Positions 42,295 through 51,157 are shown, counted from the stretch's first letter. The stretch is 64,000 nt of DNA from Sphingomonas canadensis (GCF_026013525.1 NZ_JAPDRA010000001.1:907056-971055), one strand, 5' to 3'. Notes: generated by a model from the sequence alone, not told the origin. Numbers and translations: made by a program.

Positions 42295-43656
42295 CTATGC
42301 GGCTACCTTGGCGATGAAATCGCCGGCGCTGCCTTTCAGGTTGCCGAGCTGGGCGTCGAGCGCGGAGAAGCCCTGACCCACCCGGTCGATTTCGGAAGCC
42401 ACCGCCTCGGTATCCTCGCGGATGGCGCCGATGGTGGCGGACATGGAGTCTGCGGCGAGTGCGGTTTCGTCGACTGCGGCGGTGATGGCGGTGACGGTCT
42501 GGGCCTGGATTTCCATGGCGGAGCGGATGCGGTTTGCGCTTTCCTGGACCTCGGAGACGGTGGCGCGGATGGAGGCGTTGGTCTCGACGGTGGAACGGGT
42601 TGCGGACTGGATGGCGGCGATCTTGGCGGCGATGTCGTCGGTGGCGCGCGCGGTCTGGTTGGCGAGGCTCTTCACCTCCTGCGCGACGACGGCGAAGCCG
42701 CGTCCGGCGTCACCGGCGCGGGCGGCCTCGATGGTGGCGTTGAGCGCGAGCAGGTTGGTCTGCCCGGCGATGTCGCGGATGAGGCCGAGGATCGATTCGA
42801 TCGACTTGGCATGTTCGGAGAGCATCTCGCTCATGCCGACGGCGGTGCCGGCCTGGCTGGACGCGCGGGTGGCGATGTCTGCGGCGGCCTCCACCTCCTG
42901 GCGGGCGTCCTCGATCGCGCGGATCAGCCCGGCGGCGGTCTGCGCCGCCTCGCGCATCGCGACCGCGGACTGCTCCGCCGCCGCCGCGACTTCCGACGCC
43001 TTGCCCAGCATCCCACGCGCCGAGGCGGAGGTGTGGACCGCCTGCACGCGCAGCGCATCGCCCTCACGCGAGGCGCGCTCCACGGTGTTGCCGATCGAGT
43101 CGCGGAACTGCGCGGCCAGCCGGTCGCGATCGACCTGCGCGGCATGCTCGCGATACATATTGTAGAGCTCGACGGTGATGTCGCTTTCCAGCGCCGACAG
43201 GCGCAGCAGCGTATCGATCAGCAGCGGCAGGCGCGGATCGCCCGGCGCCACGCGGCGCATCAGCACCTCCAGCGCGGCGCGATCGCTGGCGTTGATCATC
43301 GAAAGCAGCGCCATCGGCTGGACCCCGGCGGCATAGGCGGCGCTGACCGAACGCTCGATCGATTCGATCCAGGCGTGGCCGGCGGTATCGAGGAAGCGGC
43401 TCTTCAGGAAGACGACGCCCAGCTCGACCATCTTGGCGGTCTCGGCCGGCGCCCAGGTGCGTTCGTCGGAGAAGCAGCGCAGCCATTGCTGCCAGTAAGC
43501 CTCGGAGATCGAGAGAATCTCGGGTTCCAGCACCTGCCACGCATCGCGCGACGAAACGACCAGCGATCCATCGAAATCGAAGATTCGCAGCCGCGCGGCG
43601 ACGTCGATCGCCGCGCTCATCGTCCCGGGTCCCGGAAGCTTGCTGTTGTCTGCCAC
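42295..43656 (-). CDS. Globin-coupled chemotaxis protein paralogue lacking the proximal His
   Basis: About 453 residues with the GTG start at 43656, chosen because AGGAT lies 10 bases upstream and the N-terminus [29 protein letters not shown] then matches the length and layout of the neighbour. ATGs at 43683 and 43620 are alternatives. The C-terminal signalling domain is identical to the neighbour's, but the sensor half has diverged. At the conserved H-x3-G-L-x-P site the sequence reads AYAAGVQP, with Ala107 (followed by Tyr108) in place of the heme-binding His. It may have lost heme or use another ligand. It precedes the other receptor in the operon. Confidence 0.88.
   Translation of the reverse strand: MADNSKLPGPGTMSAAIDVAARLRIFDFDGSLVVSSRDAWQVLEPEILSISEAYWQQWLRCFSDERTWAPAETAKMVELGVVFLKSRFLDTAGHAWIESIERSVSAAYAAGVQPMALLSMINASDRAALEVLMRRVAPGDPRLPLLIDTLLRLSALESDITVELYNMYREHAAQVDRDRLAAQFRDSIGNTVERASREGDALRVQAVHTSASARGMLGKASEVAAAAEQSAVAMREAAQTAAGLIRAIEDARQEVEAAADIATRASSQAGTAVGMSEMLSEHAKSIESILGLIRDIAGQTNLLALNATIEAARAGDAGRGFAVVAQEVKSLANQTARATDDIAAKIAAIQSATRSTVETNASIRATVSEVQESANRIRSAMEIQAQTVTAITAAVDETALAADSMSATIGAIREDTEAVASEIDRVGQGFSALDAQLGNLKGSAGDFIAKVAA
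42409..43029 (-). repeat. 621-bp perfect direct repeat, copy B (chemoreceptor signalling domain)
   Basis: Second copy of the repeat at 41040-41660, in the same orientation. A substrate for homologous recombination: unequal crossover would delete 1369 bp and fuse the two receptors. Confidence 0.97.
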
Positions 43657-43877
43657 GGTCGTCACGATCCTGGGGTCCCCCATCGGCGGCGTGCAATCGG
43701 CACGCACTCGCGCAAGGGAAGCTATGCGCGAACGGTTAAGGGCCGGTTAGCCACGGCGCGGGAATTCCCGGCATTGCCTTGCGCGTGCGCTTCTGCCGCG
43801 ACGGTACGGGAATCGGCGGCGGCTGCTTCCGCCCTTGCATCCCGGGCACGCGCGTCTAAGAAGCGCGCGACGACCCG

Positions 43878-43883
43878 AAAGGA
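43878..43883 (+). promoter_or_regulatory. Ribosome binding site fixing the TTG start of sdhC
   Basis: AAAGGA, six bases before TTG 43890. Another TTG at 43884 touches the site directly and is too close to serve. Confidence 0.65.
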
Positions 43884-43889
43884 TTGCCC

Positions 43890-44312
43890 TTGGCCAACGT
43901 CCGCAATGAGAAGCGTCCGCTCTCGCCGCATTTGACCGCGTACAAATGGGGGCCGCACATGGCCGTTTCGATCATCCACCGCGCCACCGGCGCGGCGCTG
44001 GGGATCGGCGGCGTGCTGCTCCTGCTCTGGTGGCTCGCCGCGCTTGCCGCGGGCGGCCCCGCCTATGCCCTGTTCCTCGACGTCTTCACGGTGGAGGCGG
44101 GCGGGCTGAACATCGCCGGCTGGATCGCCGGCGTTGGCCTCACCTGGGTGCTGTTCCAGCACATGGGCAGCGGCGTGCGCCACCTGTTCCTGGACCAGGG
44201 CGCCAATTTCGAGCTGAAGGGCAACCGCAACACCGCGCTCGCCACCTTCGTCTTCTCGGTGGTGGCGACGATCGGCTTCTGGGTGTTCATCCTGGAGAAG
44301 AGCAATGGGTAA
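43890..44312 (+). CDS. sdhC: Succinate dehydrogenase cytochrome b556 subunit
   Basis: Membrane anchor of complex II that helps bind heme b and ubiquinone. 140 residues with a TTG start (LANVRNEKRPLSPHLTAYKW reads Met first). SIIHRATGAALG and LFQHMGSGVRHLFLD (heme-ligand His) are family signatures. Three membrane segments. First gene of sdhCDA. It overlaps sdhD by eight bases. Confidence 0.95.
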   Translation: MANVRNEKRPLSPHLTAYKWGPHMAVSIIHRATGAALGIGGVLLLLWWLAALAAGGPAYALFLDVFTVEAGGLNIAGWIAGVGLTWVLFQHMGSGVRHLFLDQGANFELKGNRNTALATFVFSVVATIGFWVFILEKSNG

Positions 44313-44688
44313 CGGCACCAGCATCGGCAAGGTGCGCGGCCTGGGATCGGCCAAGGAAGGCACGCATCATTGGTGGCAGCAGCGGCTGACCGCCGGATCG
44401 AACCTGGTCCTGATGCTGTGGTTCGTCGTCTCGCTCGCGCTGCTGCCGGGCTATGACTATGCCACGGTCAGCCAGTGGCTGGCATCGCCCTGGGCGGCGG
44501 TGCCGATGATCCTGCTGGTGTTCAGCACCTTCTATCACATGCGCCTGGGCCTCCAGGTGGTGATCGAGGATTATCAGCACGACGAAACGCGCATCGTCTT
44601 CCTGATCCTCCTCAACTTCTTTGCCCTTAGCGGGGCTGTGCTCGCGATCTTCTCCATCCTGAAGGTCGCCTTTGCCGGAGCGGCCTGA
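44305..44688 (+). CDS. sdhD: Succinate dehydrogenase membrane anchor subunit
   Basis: 127 residues with three membrane segments. [27 protein letters not shown] at the N-terminus and the heme-ligand His/quinone-site [17 protein letters not shown] are typical of alphaproteobacterial SdhD. The stop overlaps the sdhA start by one base. Confidence 0.95.
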   Translation: MGNGTSIGKVRGLGSAKEGTHHWWQQRLTAGSNLVLMLWFVVSLALLPGYDYATVSQWLASPWAAVPMILLVFSTFYHMRLGLQVVIEDYQHDETRIVFLILLNFFALSGAVLAIFSILKVAFAGAA

Positions 44689-46523
44689 TGGCACCCGCCT
44701 ACAAGATCATCGATCATACCTATGACGCCGTCGTTGTCGGCGCGGGCGGTTCCGGCCTGCGCGCGACCATGGGCATCGCCGAGAGCGGCCTGAAGACCGC
44801 CTGCATCACCAAGGTGTTCCCCACCCGCAGCCACACCGTGGCGGCGCAGGGCGGCATCGCGGCCAGCCTGGGCAACAACACGCCCGATCACTGGTCGTGG
44901 CACATGTACGACACCGTCAAGGGCTCCGACTGGCTCGGCGACCAGGACGCGATCGAATATATGGTGCGCGAGGCCCCGGCCGCGGTCTATGAGCTGGAGC
45001 ACGCGGGCGTGCCGTTCAGCCGCAACGACAACGGCACCATCTATCAGCGCCCCTTCGGCGGCCACATGCAGAACATGGGCGCCGGCCCGCCCGTGCAGCG
45101 CACCTGCGCCGCGGCGGACCGCACCGGCCACGCCATGCTCCACGCGCTGTATCAGCAGAGCCTGAAGTATGACGCGGACTTCTTCGTCGAATATTTCGCG
45201 CTCGACCTGATCATGGAACAGGGGCCGGACGGCCCGGTGTGCCGCGGCGTGATCGCGCTGTGCATGGAAGACGGCAGCATCCACCGCTTCCGCAGCCATG
45301 CCGTGGTGCTGGCTACCGGCGGCGGCGGGCGCGTCTATGCCTCCGCCACCAGCGCGCATACCTGCACCGGCGACGGCAACGGCATGGTGCTGCGCGCGGG
45401 CCTGCCGCTGCAGGACATGGAGTTCGTGCAGTTCCACCCGACCGGCATCTACGGCGCCGGCGTCCTGATCACCGAGGGCGCGCGCGGCGAGGGCGGATAT
45501 CTGACCAATTCCGAGGGCGAGCGCTTCATGGAGCGCTATGCCCCCAGCGCCAAGGATCTGGCGAGCCGCGACGTGGTGTCGCGTTCGATGGCGATGGAAA
45601 TCCGCGAAGGCCGCGGGGTGGGCAAGGAGAAGGATCATATCTTCCTTCACCTCAACCACATCGATCCGAAGATCCTGGCCGAGCGGCTGCCCGGCATCAC
45701 CGAGACCGGCAAGATCTTCGCGGGCGTGGACCTGACGCGCCAGCCGCTGCCGGTGGTGCCGACCGTCCACTATAACATGGGCGGCATCCCGACCAATTAT
45801 CACGGCGAGGTCGTGTACCTGAAGAAGGGCAAGGGCCGCGGCGCGAAGGACGAGCCCGACGCCGTGGTCCCCGGCCTGTTCGCGGTGGGCGAGGCGGCGT
45901 GCGTCTCCGTCCATGGCGCGAACCGCCTGGGCTCCAACTCGCTGATCGACCTGGTGGTGTTCGGCCGCGCGACCGGCCTGCGCCTGAAGGAGACGCTGAA
46001 GCCCAACACGCCGCATGCCGCGCTGCCCAAGGGCTCCGAGGAGTTCGCGCTGGGCCGTCTCGATCATTTCCGCAACGCCAAGGGCGGATCGCCCACCGCG
46101 GAGATCCGCAAGGACATGCAGCGCACGATGCAGCGCCACTGCGCCGTGTTCCGCGACAGCGGGCTGCTGACCGAGGGTGTGGCGCTGATGGACCAGGTCT
46201 ACAAGCGGATGGAGGACGTTGCCGTCACCGATCGCTCGCTGATCTGGAACACCGATCTGGTCGAGACGCTGGAGCTCGACAACCTGATCGGCCAGGCGGT
46301 GGTGACGATGCGCAGCGCGGAAAACCGCAAGGAAAGCCGCGGCGCGCACATGCACGAGGACTTCCCCGATCGCGACGACGCGAACTGGATGAAGCACACC
46401 ATCTCCAGCTTCGGCGGCTGGGGCGGCAAGGGCGGCACGGTGGCGATCGATTACCGCCCCGTCCACGATTACACGCTCACCGACGAGGTGGCGTATATCG
46501 AGCCGAAGAAGCGGGTGTACTGA
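44688..46523 (+). CDS. sdhA: Succinate dehydrogenase flavoprotein subunit
   Basis: Oxidises succinate to fumarate. 611 residues. FAD-binding [15 protein letters not shown], covalent FAD attachment at His49 ([15 protein letters not shown]), active-site [23 protein letters not shown] and catalytic Arg/His region [17 protein letters not shown]. It needs SdhB for electron transfer, but sdhB lies 4.6 kb downstream beyond unrelated genes. Confidence 0.97.
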   Translation: MAPAYKIIDHTYDAVVVGAGGSGLRATMGIAESGLKTACITKVFPTRSHTVAAQGGIAASLGNNTPDHWSWHMYDTVKGSDWLGDQDAIEYMVREAPAAVYELEHAGVPFSRNDNGTIYQRPFGGHMQNMGAGPPVQRTCAAADRTGHAMLHALYQQSLKYDADFFVEYFALDLIMEQGPDGPVCRGVIALCMEDGSIHRFRSHAVVLATGGGGRVYASATSAHTCTGDGNGMVLRAGLPLQDMEFVQFHPTGIYGAGVLITEGARGEGGYLTNSEGERFMERYAPSAKDLASRDVVSRSMAMEIREGRGVGKEKDHIFLHLNHIDPKILAERLPGITETGKIFAGVDLTRQPLPVVPTVHYNMGGIPTNYHGEVVYLKKGKGRGAKDEPDAVVPGLFAVGEAACVSVHGANRLGSNSLIDLVVFGRATGLRLKETLKPNTPHAALPKGSEEFALGRLDHFRNAKGGSPTAEIRKDMQRTMQRHCAVFRDSGLLTEGVALMDQVYKRMEDVAVTDRSLIWNTDLVETLELDNLIGQAVVTMRSAENRKESRGAHMHEDFPDRDDANWMKHTISSFGGWGGKGGTVAIDYRPVHDYTLTDEVAYIEPKKRVY

Positions 46524-46537
46524 GTGAGGTAACTTAA

Positions 46538-46882
46538 ATGCTAGGCTGGCTGAGGCGCCGGAGGTTACTGGAGCAGCGCAAGCTGATTTATCAGAATTCT
46601 TCGGCGGCTGAGGGCGGGTTAGCTGGCTATTTTCATGATAATCCGGCCATCTTAGCATGGCTTTCGGAAGTTGCTAAAGAAACTCGTTCTTACGCACACT
46701 CTGTGTGTAAGAATGAGCTATTACCATTGGACAAGATGGAAAGGCTACTTTCGATCAATTCAGATCTTCGGCGACTCTATGACACAACTGCGTCCAGGTA
46801 CTTGCGGTCCTTTGATGAGGAAAATGCCCCTCTGATGGGGTGGAAGTGGTATCTCGCACAGCGCGATGCGGACGATGAATAA
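46538..46882 (+). CDS. Small low-GC hypothetical protein
   Basis: 114 residues, MLGWLRRRRLLEQRKLIYQNSSAAEGGLAGYF... No recognised domain, no signal peptide; helical and charged, with AHSVCKNELLPLDKMERLLSINSDLRRLYDT in the middle. Its base composition is visibly much lower in G+C than everything around it and codon use is unlike the neighbours (many A/T-ending codons), a sign of horizontal acquisition. It begins 14 bases after the sdhA stop, with GAGG nearby, so it probably rides on the sdh transcript. Confidence 0.65.
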   Translation: MLGWLRRRRLLEQRKLIYQNSSAAEGGLAGYFHDNPAILAWLSEVAKETRSYAHSVCKNELLPLDKMERLLSINSDLRRLYDTTASRYLRSFDEENAPLMGWKWYLAQRDADDE

Positions 46883-46906
46883 ATCGCAGCAAAGGCTACA
46901 ACATTC

Positions 46907-47209
46907 TTACGCGGCGTCCCTGAACCGCGTCACCCTGATTTCCGCTTCCCGGGCGCGTGCCTGCGCCAGTTCATAGGCGCCCTGCATCCGAAGCAGCGTA
47001 TCCGCCTTCACGCCGAACGCCTTTTCGAAGCGGATCGCCATCTCCGCAGACAAGCCCGCGCGCGCGTTGAGCAGCGCGCTCATCGCCTGACGGGTGACGC
47101 CCAGATGTTCGGCCGCGCCGGTGACGCTCAGGCCGTGGGCCTCCACGATCTCCGCGCGCAGCCATGCGCCGGGGTGAACCGCAAAGGCCGGAGAAACCGC
47201 GATGGCCAT
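46907..47209 (-). CDS. higA: HigA-family antitoxin (XRE-type)
   Basis: 100 residues. Helix-turn-helix AEIVEAHGLSVTGAAEHLGVTRQAMSALLNARAGLSAEMAIRFEKAFGVKADTLLRMQGAYELAQAR is the HigA/VapI pattern. It neutralises HigB and represses the operon. The start overlaps the HigB stop by one base, so the order is toxin first, antitoxin second, as usual for higBA. Confidence 0.92.
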   Translation of the reverse strand: MAIAVSPAFAVHPGAWLRAEIVEAHGLSVTGAAEHLGVTRQAMSALLNARAGLSAEMAIRFEKAFGVKADTLLRMQGAYELAQARAREAEIRVTRFRDAA

Positions 47210-47496
47210 CAGTGATAATCCTCCAGGTCCAAATCGGCGATCGCGCCGTCCGCGTTCAGCCGAAAGGTGAGCCGCCAGTTGCGGGTCACGGTGAGCGACC
47301 AGGTTCCGGCCCGGTCCCCGGTCAATTCATGGGCGCCCCAGTTCGGCGGCACGTACAGTTCCTCGACCGATCCGATGGCGGCCAGATAGGCGATCATGTT
47401 CGTCAGCCGGCCGATGAGCCTGGCGTCCAACCCCCTGGGCCTGCCGGTCTCGACGAAACGGTGGAGCGCCTTGTGGCGGATGCTCTCGATCTGCAC
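47209..47496 (-). CDS. higB: HigB-family toxin (RelE-like mRNA endoribonuclease)
   Basis: 95 residues with a GTG start (MQIESIRHKALHRFVETGRPRGLDARLIGRLTNMIAYLAAI). PPNWGAHELTGDRAGTWSLTVTRNWRLTFRL is the plasmid-maintenance killer/HigB signature. HigB cleaves mRNAs on the ribosome. There is no ribosome binding site, and the strong promoter upstream predicts a start of transcription at the GTG itself, so the mRNA may be leaderless. Confidence 0.92.
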   Translation of the reverse strand: MQIESIRHKALHRFVETGRPRGLDARLIGRLTNMIAYLAAIGSVEELYVPPNWGAHELTGDRAGTWSLTVTRNWRLTFRLNADGAIADLDLEDYH

Positions 47497-47503
47497 CGCG
47501 GCA

Positions 47504-47531
47504 GATATAGCATCAGGCCGTAGTGTGTCAA
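47504..47531 (-). promoter_or_regulatory. Strong sigma-70-type promoter of higBA
   Basis: On the minus strand, TTGACA (47531-47526), 16 bases, TATATC (47509-47504). This is a consensus -35 in an otherwise GC-rich genome. The predicted start falls within a base or two of the higB GTG. Confidence 0.7.
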
Positions 47532-47670
47532 TTTACGCTTTACGGCCGCCGCCCGCTGTCCGGCGTTAACCATGGTCCCGGCTTTGGACCCCGTCGTTGC
47601 GCTCGCGGGTTGACTTCCCCTCGCCGGGGGCGACACTGGCCCCGTTCGGGATCGCGGGGGAATGTGCCGC

Positions 47671-48687
47671 ATGCGTAGGCGTTTCGGGAATCGACTGCTC
47701 GGGCTGGCCGTGGCGCTGGGGATGGCGGCGCTGCCCGCCGCCGCGATCGCGCAGACCCAGGGCAGCGGCTACAAGCCCCCCGAGCATAGCGGCAACTGGC
47801 CCGGCCTGGGATCGGGCGAGACGCGCGACGAGGTGTCACGCAGCCTGGAGCTGGGGCCGGAGCTTCAGCGCGGCCGCCCGGCGCGCGCGATGCTGGCCGA
47901 TCACCGCAAGCTGACCAGCGCGCTCGCCACGCTGGGCAAGCAGCGGCCGGGTGTGGTCGACGCCTATGTGCTCTCGGTCGGGCTGGACAGCGATCCCGTG
48001 TTCGGGCGCGAGGCGCGCGAGGCGGGCAAGGTGCTGTCGGCGCGCTATAGCGCGGCGGGCCGCACGCTGGTGCTGGCCGGTACCGACGGTTCGAAGCCCA
48101 CCGATCTGGCCAACGGCACGATCGCCGGGCTGACGATGGCGCTGGCCCGTGTCGCCGAGCTGATGGACCCCAAGGAGGATGTGCTGGTCCTCTACGTCAC
48201 CTCGCATGGCGCCCCGTTTGGCATCGCCTATCATGACGGCGACGAGGGCTATGGCGTGCTGGGGCCGGTGCGGCTGGCGTCGATCCTGGACGAGCTGGGC
48301 ATCAAGCGGCGGCTGCTGATCGTCAGCGCCTGTTATTCGGGCGTGTTCGTGCCGCTGGTTTCCAGCCCCACCACCGCGGTGCTCACCGCCGCCTCTTCCG
48401 AACGCCCGTCGTTCGGATGCCGGGCCGACAACGACTGGACCTTCTTCGGCGACGCGCTGATCAACCGCGCGCTGCGCAAGCCCCAGCCGCTGGGCGATGC
48501 CGCGGCGGAGGCGCAGGCGACGATCGGCCGCTGGGAAGGCGACGCGGGGCTGCGTCCGTCCGATCCGCAGGTAAGCATCGGCGATGACGTGAAGGCATGG
48601 CTCGCCCCGCTGGAGGCGGCGATGCCCAAGACCGCGTCCAAGCCCGTCGGCCGCCCCGCGACCGACGCGCTGTTGCCGGGCATCTAG
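47671..48687 (+). CDS. C13/caspase-like cysteine peptidase, exported
   Basis: 338 residues. MRRRFGNRLLGLAVALGMAALPAAAIAQ is a signal peptide; ATG 47662 two codons upstream is possible but too close to the GGGGGA. The catalytic dyad of clan CD is visible: His179 in LVLYVTSHGAPFG and Cys221 in LLIVSACYSGVFV, each at the end of a hydrophobic strand, as in legumain/C13 peptidases. It probably acts in the periplasm. It is followed 11 bases later by the ClpP-like gene, and so forms a pair with it. Target unknown. Confidence 0.8.
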   Translation: MRRRFGNRLLGLAVALGMAALPAAAIAQTQGSGYKPPEHSGNWPGLGSGETRDEVSRSLELGPELQRGRPARAMLADHRKLTSALATLGKQRPGVVDAYVLSVGLDSDPVFGREAREAGKVLSARYSAAGRTLVLAGTDGSKPTDLANGTIAGLTMALARVAELMDPKEDVLVLYVTSHGAPFGIAYHDGDEGYGVLGPVRLASILDELGIKRRLLIVSACYSGVFVPLVSSPTTAVLTAASSERPSFGCRADNDWTFFGDALINRALRKPQPLGDAAAEAQATIGRWEGDAGLRPSDPQVSIGDDVKAWLAPLEAAMPKTASKPVGRPATDALLPGI

Positions 48688-48698
48688 GCGCCCGTGCG

Positions 48699-49610
48699 AT
48701 GGCCGAACCGGAAAACCTAATCGCCAGGCTGATCCCGGGCGATCTGGAGAATCAGATTCCGGCGGCCGTGAAAAAGGTGCTGCCGGGCGGCTTCAAGAAC
48801 CGGATGATCCAGGCCGGGCTGGCGCTGCTGATCGCGTTCGGCTTGTCGTTCGTGGTCAAGCGGCTGATCGACCTGCGCGAGGCGCGGACGCGGCCGGCGA
48901 TCCCGCCCGCCCCGGCCCCACCCGCGCTGCCGCCAGCCGTTGCCCCGGCGGCTGCCGCCCCGCTGCCGCTTGCCGCCGCCGCGCCGGAGCCCGCCCCGGT
49001 GCCGCTGGCCGAGCCGGTGCCCGCGCCCCCGCCGCCGCCCGCGCCCGCCGCTGCGGCGGAGACGCTGGCGCTGCTCGGCGAGCCGCACGTCAGCCTTTCG
49101 GGCAGCGTCGATCAGGCGATGTACGCCGCCTTCCGCGCCCAGATCGCCGCCGCCCCGCGCGAAGGCCCGCTGGTGATCGCGCTCTCCAGCCACGGCGGCG
49201 ACGTGGAGGTCGCGCGGCTGATGGCCGACGAGCTGCGGCTGCTGCGCGATTATGGCGCGCGAGAGCTGCTGTTCCTGGGCAAGGTGGCGGTGCATGCCGC
49301 GGGAACCGCGTTCATGGCGGCCTTTCCGCCCGCCGACCGTTTCCTGACGCGCGGCACGCGGCTGTTGATCCAGGAAGGCAGCGCCGACGCGCATGTCGCC
49401 TTCGCCGGCCCGCTGCGCGGCGTGGCCGATGCGCTGCGCGCGCGGCTGAACGAGATCGAGCTGGCCGCGCGGGCGGAGGAAGAGGGCTTCCGCGCGCTGG
49501 CCGCGGGCACGCGCGTCGCGCCGGAGGAGCTGCGCCGCCGCGCCGCCGCGGGCTGGTTCCTCGATGCCGACGAGGCGCGCGCGCTGGGGATCGTCGCCGA
49601 CGTGATCTGA
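48699..49610 (+). CDS. Membrane-anchored ClpP-like protein lacking catalytic residues
   Basis: 303 residues. An N-terminal soluble piece (AEPENLIARLIPGDLENQIP) precedes one membrane segment (about 38-55, MIQAGLALLIAFGLSFVV). A long Pro/Ala linker (~65-125) follows, then a crotonase/ClpP-type domain: LVIALSSHGGDVEVARLMADELR corresponds to the N-S-P-G-G-x-V motif of ClpP. GKVAVHAAGTAFMAAF aligns with the ClpP G-Q-A-A-S-M-G segment but has Ala for the Ser, and RLLIQEG stands where ClpP has its catalytic His. It is therefore probably a non-catalytic scaffold or regulator (inference). Confidence 0.65.
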   Translation: MAEPENLIARLIPGDLENQIPAAVKKVLPGGFKNRMIQAGLALLIAFGLSFVVKRLIDLREARTRPAIPPAPAPPALPPAVAPAAAAPLPLAAAAPEPAPVPLAEPVPAPPPPPAPAAAAETLALLGEPHVSLSGSVDQAMYAAFRAQIAAAPREGPLVIALSSHGGDVEVARLMADELRLLRDYGARELLFLGKVAVHAAGTAFMAAFPPADRFLTRGTRLLIQEGSADAHVAFAGPLRGVADALRARLNEIELAARAEEEGFRALAAGTRVAPEELRRRAAAGWFLDADEARALGIVADVI

Positions 49611-49709
49611 CGCCTGCACCGTTCCTGCAACGAAATTCCCGGACAAGCTGGTTGGGCCGCCGCCCGCGCGATCCCTATTCGAAGGGGCCGTGCATCATGG
49701 GAGGCATTC

Positions 49710-51077
49710 ATGGAAAGCGCGCAGAACCCGCTGCTCAAGCTGCTTATAACCTCGATCGTCGGCGCCATACTCGCGGTGCCGCTCTTCATGGTCTTCCTGC
49801 TCGTCTACGATCGCGAGAAACAGTCGGAGACCGCGCGCAGCTCGATCGCGGAAGGATGGGGCGGGCCGCAGCGCGTCGCCGGGCCGGTGATCGTCCTGCC
49901 CTTCAGCCGCCCGGAGACGGTGACCGTGAAGGAGAACGGGCGCGACGTGACGCGCACCGTGACCGTGAAGGGCGAACTCCAGCTCGTCCCCGCCAGCTTG
50001 CAGGCGGATACCGCGCTCCAGCCCGAGCGGCGGGCGCGATCGATCTATCAGACGGTGGTCTATGGCGCGGAGCTGCGCGGGCGGGCGCGCTTCATGCTGC
50101 CCGCCGCCGATCTGGCGCGGCTGCAGGTCGATCCGGCCACGATCGCGTTCGATCGCGCGGAGCTGCGCTTCGGCGTGTCCGATCCGCGCGCGCTGACGCA
50201 GGTCGGCCGCCTGGTGGTGGCCGGAACGCCGCGTGCGCCCCAGCCGGGCAACGGCCCCGCGGCCACGGGCGGGGCGGGCTTCTTCGTTCCGCTGGACGCC
50301 GCCGCGCTGCGCGAGGGCGCTATCGACGCCGAGTTCCAGCTCGGCTTCCGCGGCCATACCGAGCTGACGCTGGTGCCCCGCGCGGGGCAGACCGAATGGA
50401 CGGTGCGATCATCCTGGCCGCACCCCAGCTTCACCGGCGGCTTCCTGCCTGAAAGCCCGCGGATCGACGGCACGGGCTTTGCGGCCACCTATCGCATCAG
50501 CAACCTGGCGCTGGGCGCCACGCTGCTCACCCGCATCGGCGATCCCGCGCCGGCGGGGCAGGCGGGCGCGGCCGAGCCGCCGGCCGATGCGCGCGTCACG
50601 CTGGTCCAGCCGGTGGACGTCTATTCGCAGGTCACCCGCGCGGCGAAATACGGGTTCCTGTTCATCGGCTTCACCTTCCTGGCCTTCCTGATGTTCGATG
50701 TGGTGGGCGGGCATCGCGTGTCGCCGGTGGAATATCTGCTGGTCGGCGCGGGGCTGGTACTGTTCTTCGTCATGCTGCTGGCGATGGCGGAGGTGATCGG
50801 CTTCGCGACCGCCTATCTGGCCGCAGCGGGGGCGATCGTGGCGCTGCTCACCGCCTATTCGGCCGCGGTGCTGCGCAGTTGGGGCCGGGCGCTGCTGGTC
50901 GCGCTGCTGCTCGCGGGGCTCTACGGCGCGCTCTATGTGCTGCTCAGCCTGGAGGCATATTCGCTGCTGATCGGTTCCGGATTGCTGTTCCTGGCGCTGG
51001 CGGCGGTGATGTATCTCACGCGCAACCTTGAATGGAACGCCCGCGAGGTGCAGGAGGCGCATCCAGCGGCGGCATGA
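49710..51077 (+). CDS. creD: CreD-family inner membrane protein
   Basis: 455 residues. An N-terminal membrane helix (LLITSIVGAILAVPLFMVFLLVYDRE), a long periplasmic domain (residues ~45-290, RAGPVIVLPF, YGAELRGRARF, WPHPSFTGGFLPESPRI), then five or six closely spaced C-terminal helices (KYGFLFIGFTFLAFLMFDVV ... VEYLLVGAGLVLFFVMLLAMAEVIGF). This is the CreD/inner-membrane layout linked to envelope stress and beta-lactam response in other bacteria. No creBC genes are nearby. Confidence 0.9.
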   Translation: MESAQNPLLKLLITSIVGAILAVPLFMVFLLVYDREKQSETARSSIAEGWGGPQRVAGPVIVLPFSRPETVTVKENGRDVTRTVTVKGELQLVPASLQADTALQPERRARSIYQTVVYGAELRGRARFMLPAADLARLQVDPATIAFDRAELRFGVSDPRALTQVGRLVVAGTPRAPQPGNGPAATGGAGFFVPLDAAALREGAIDAEFQLGFRGHTELTLVPRAGQTEWTVRSSWPHPSFTGGFLPESPRIDGTGFAATYRISNLALGATLLTRIGDPAPAGQAGAAEPPADARVTLVQPVDVYSQVTRAAKYGFLFIGFTFLAFLMFDVVGGHRVSPVEYLLVGAGLVLFFVMLLAMAEVIGFATAYLAAAGAIVALLTAYSAAVLRSWGRALLVALLLAGLYGALYVLLSLEAYSLLIGSGLLFLALAAVMYLTRNLEWNAREVQEAHPAAA

Positions 51078-51104
51078 ACGCCGCCCAGACTTAAGGAGTG
51101 TTGA

Positions 51105-51134
51105 GCCGGCGGATGCGAAGCGCTATCCGCCGGC
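51105..51134 (+). promoter_or_regulatory. Hairpin in the sdhB 5' leader
   Basis: GCCGGCGGAT (51105-51114) pairs perfectly with ATCCGCCGGC (51125-51134). The loop itself can form a small GCG/CGC stem. It ends 23 bases before the sdhB ATG. No T-tract follows, so it is not a plain terminator; it may mark mRNA processing or stabilisation. Confidence 0.6.
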
Positions 51135-51157
51135 CAGCATTTGGGGAACGCACGCAA

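Noticed and set aside
43657..43889. Possible sdh promoter or small RNA upstream of sdhC
   Set aside because: I could not find a convincing -35/-10 pair or stable hairpin in this stretch.
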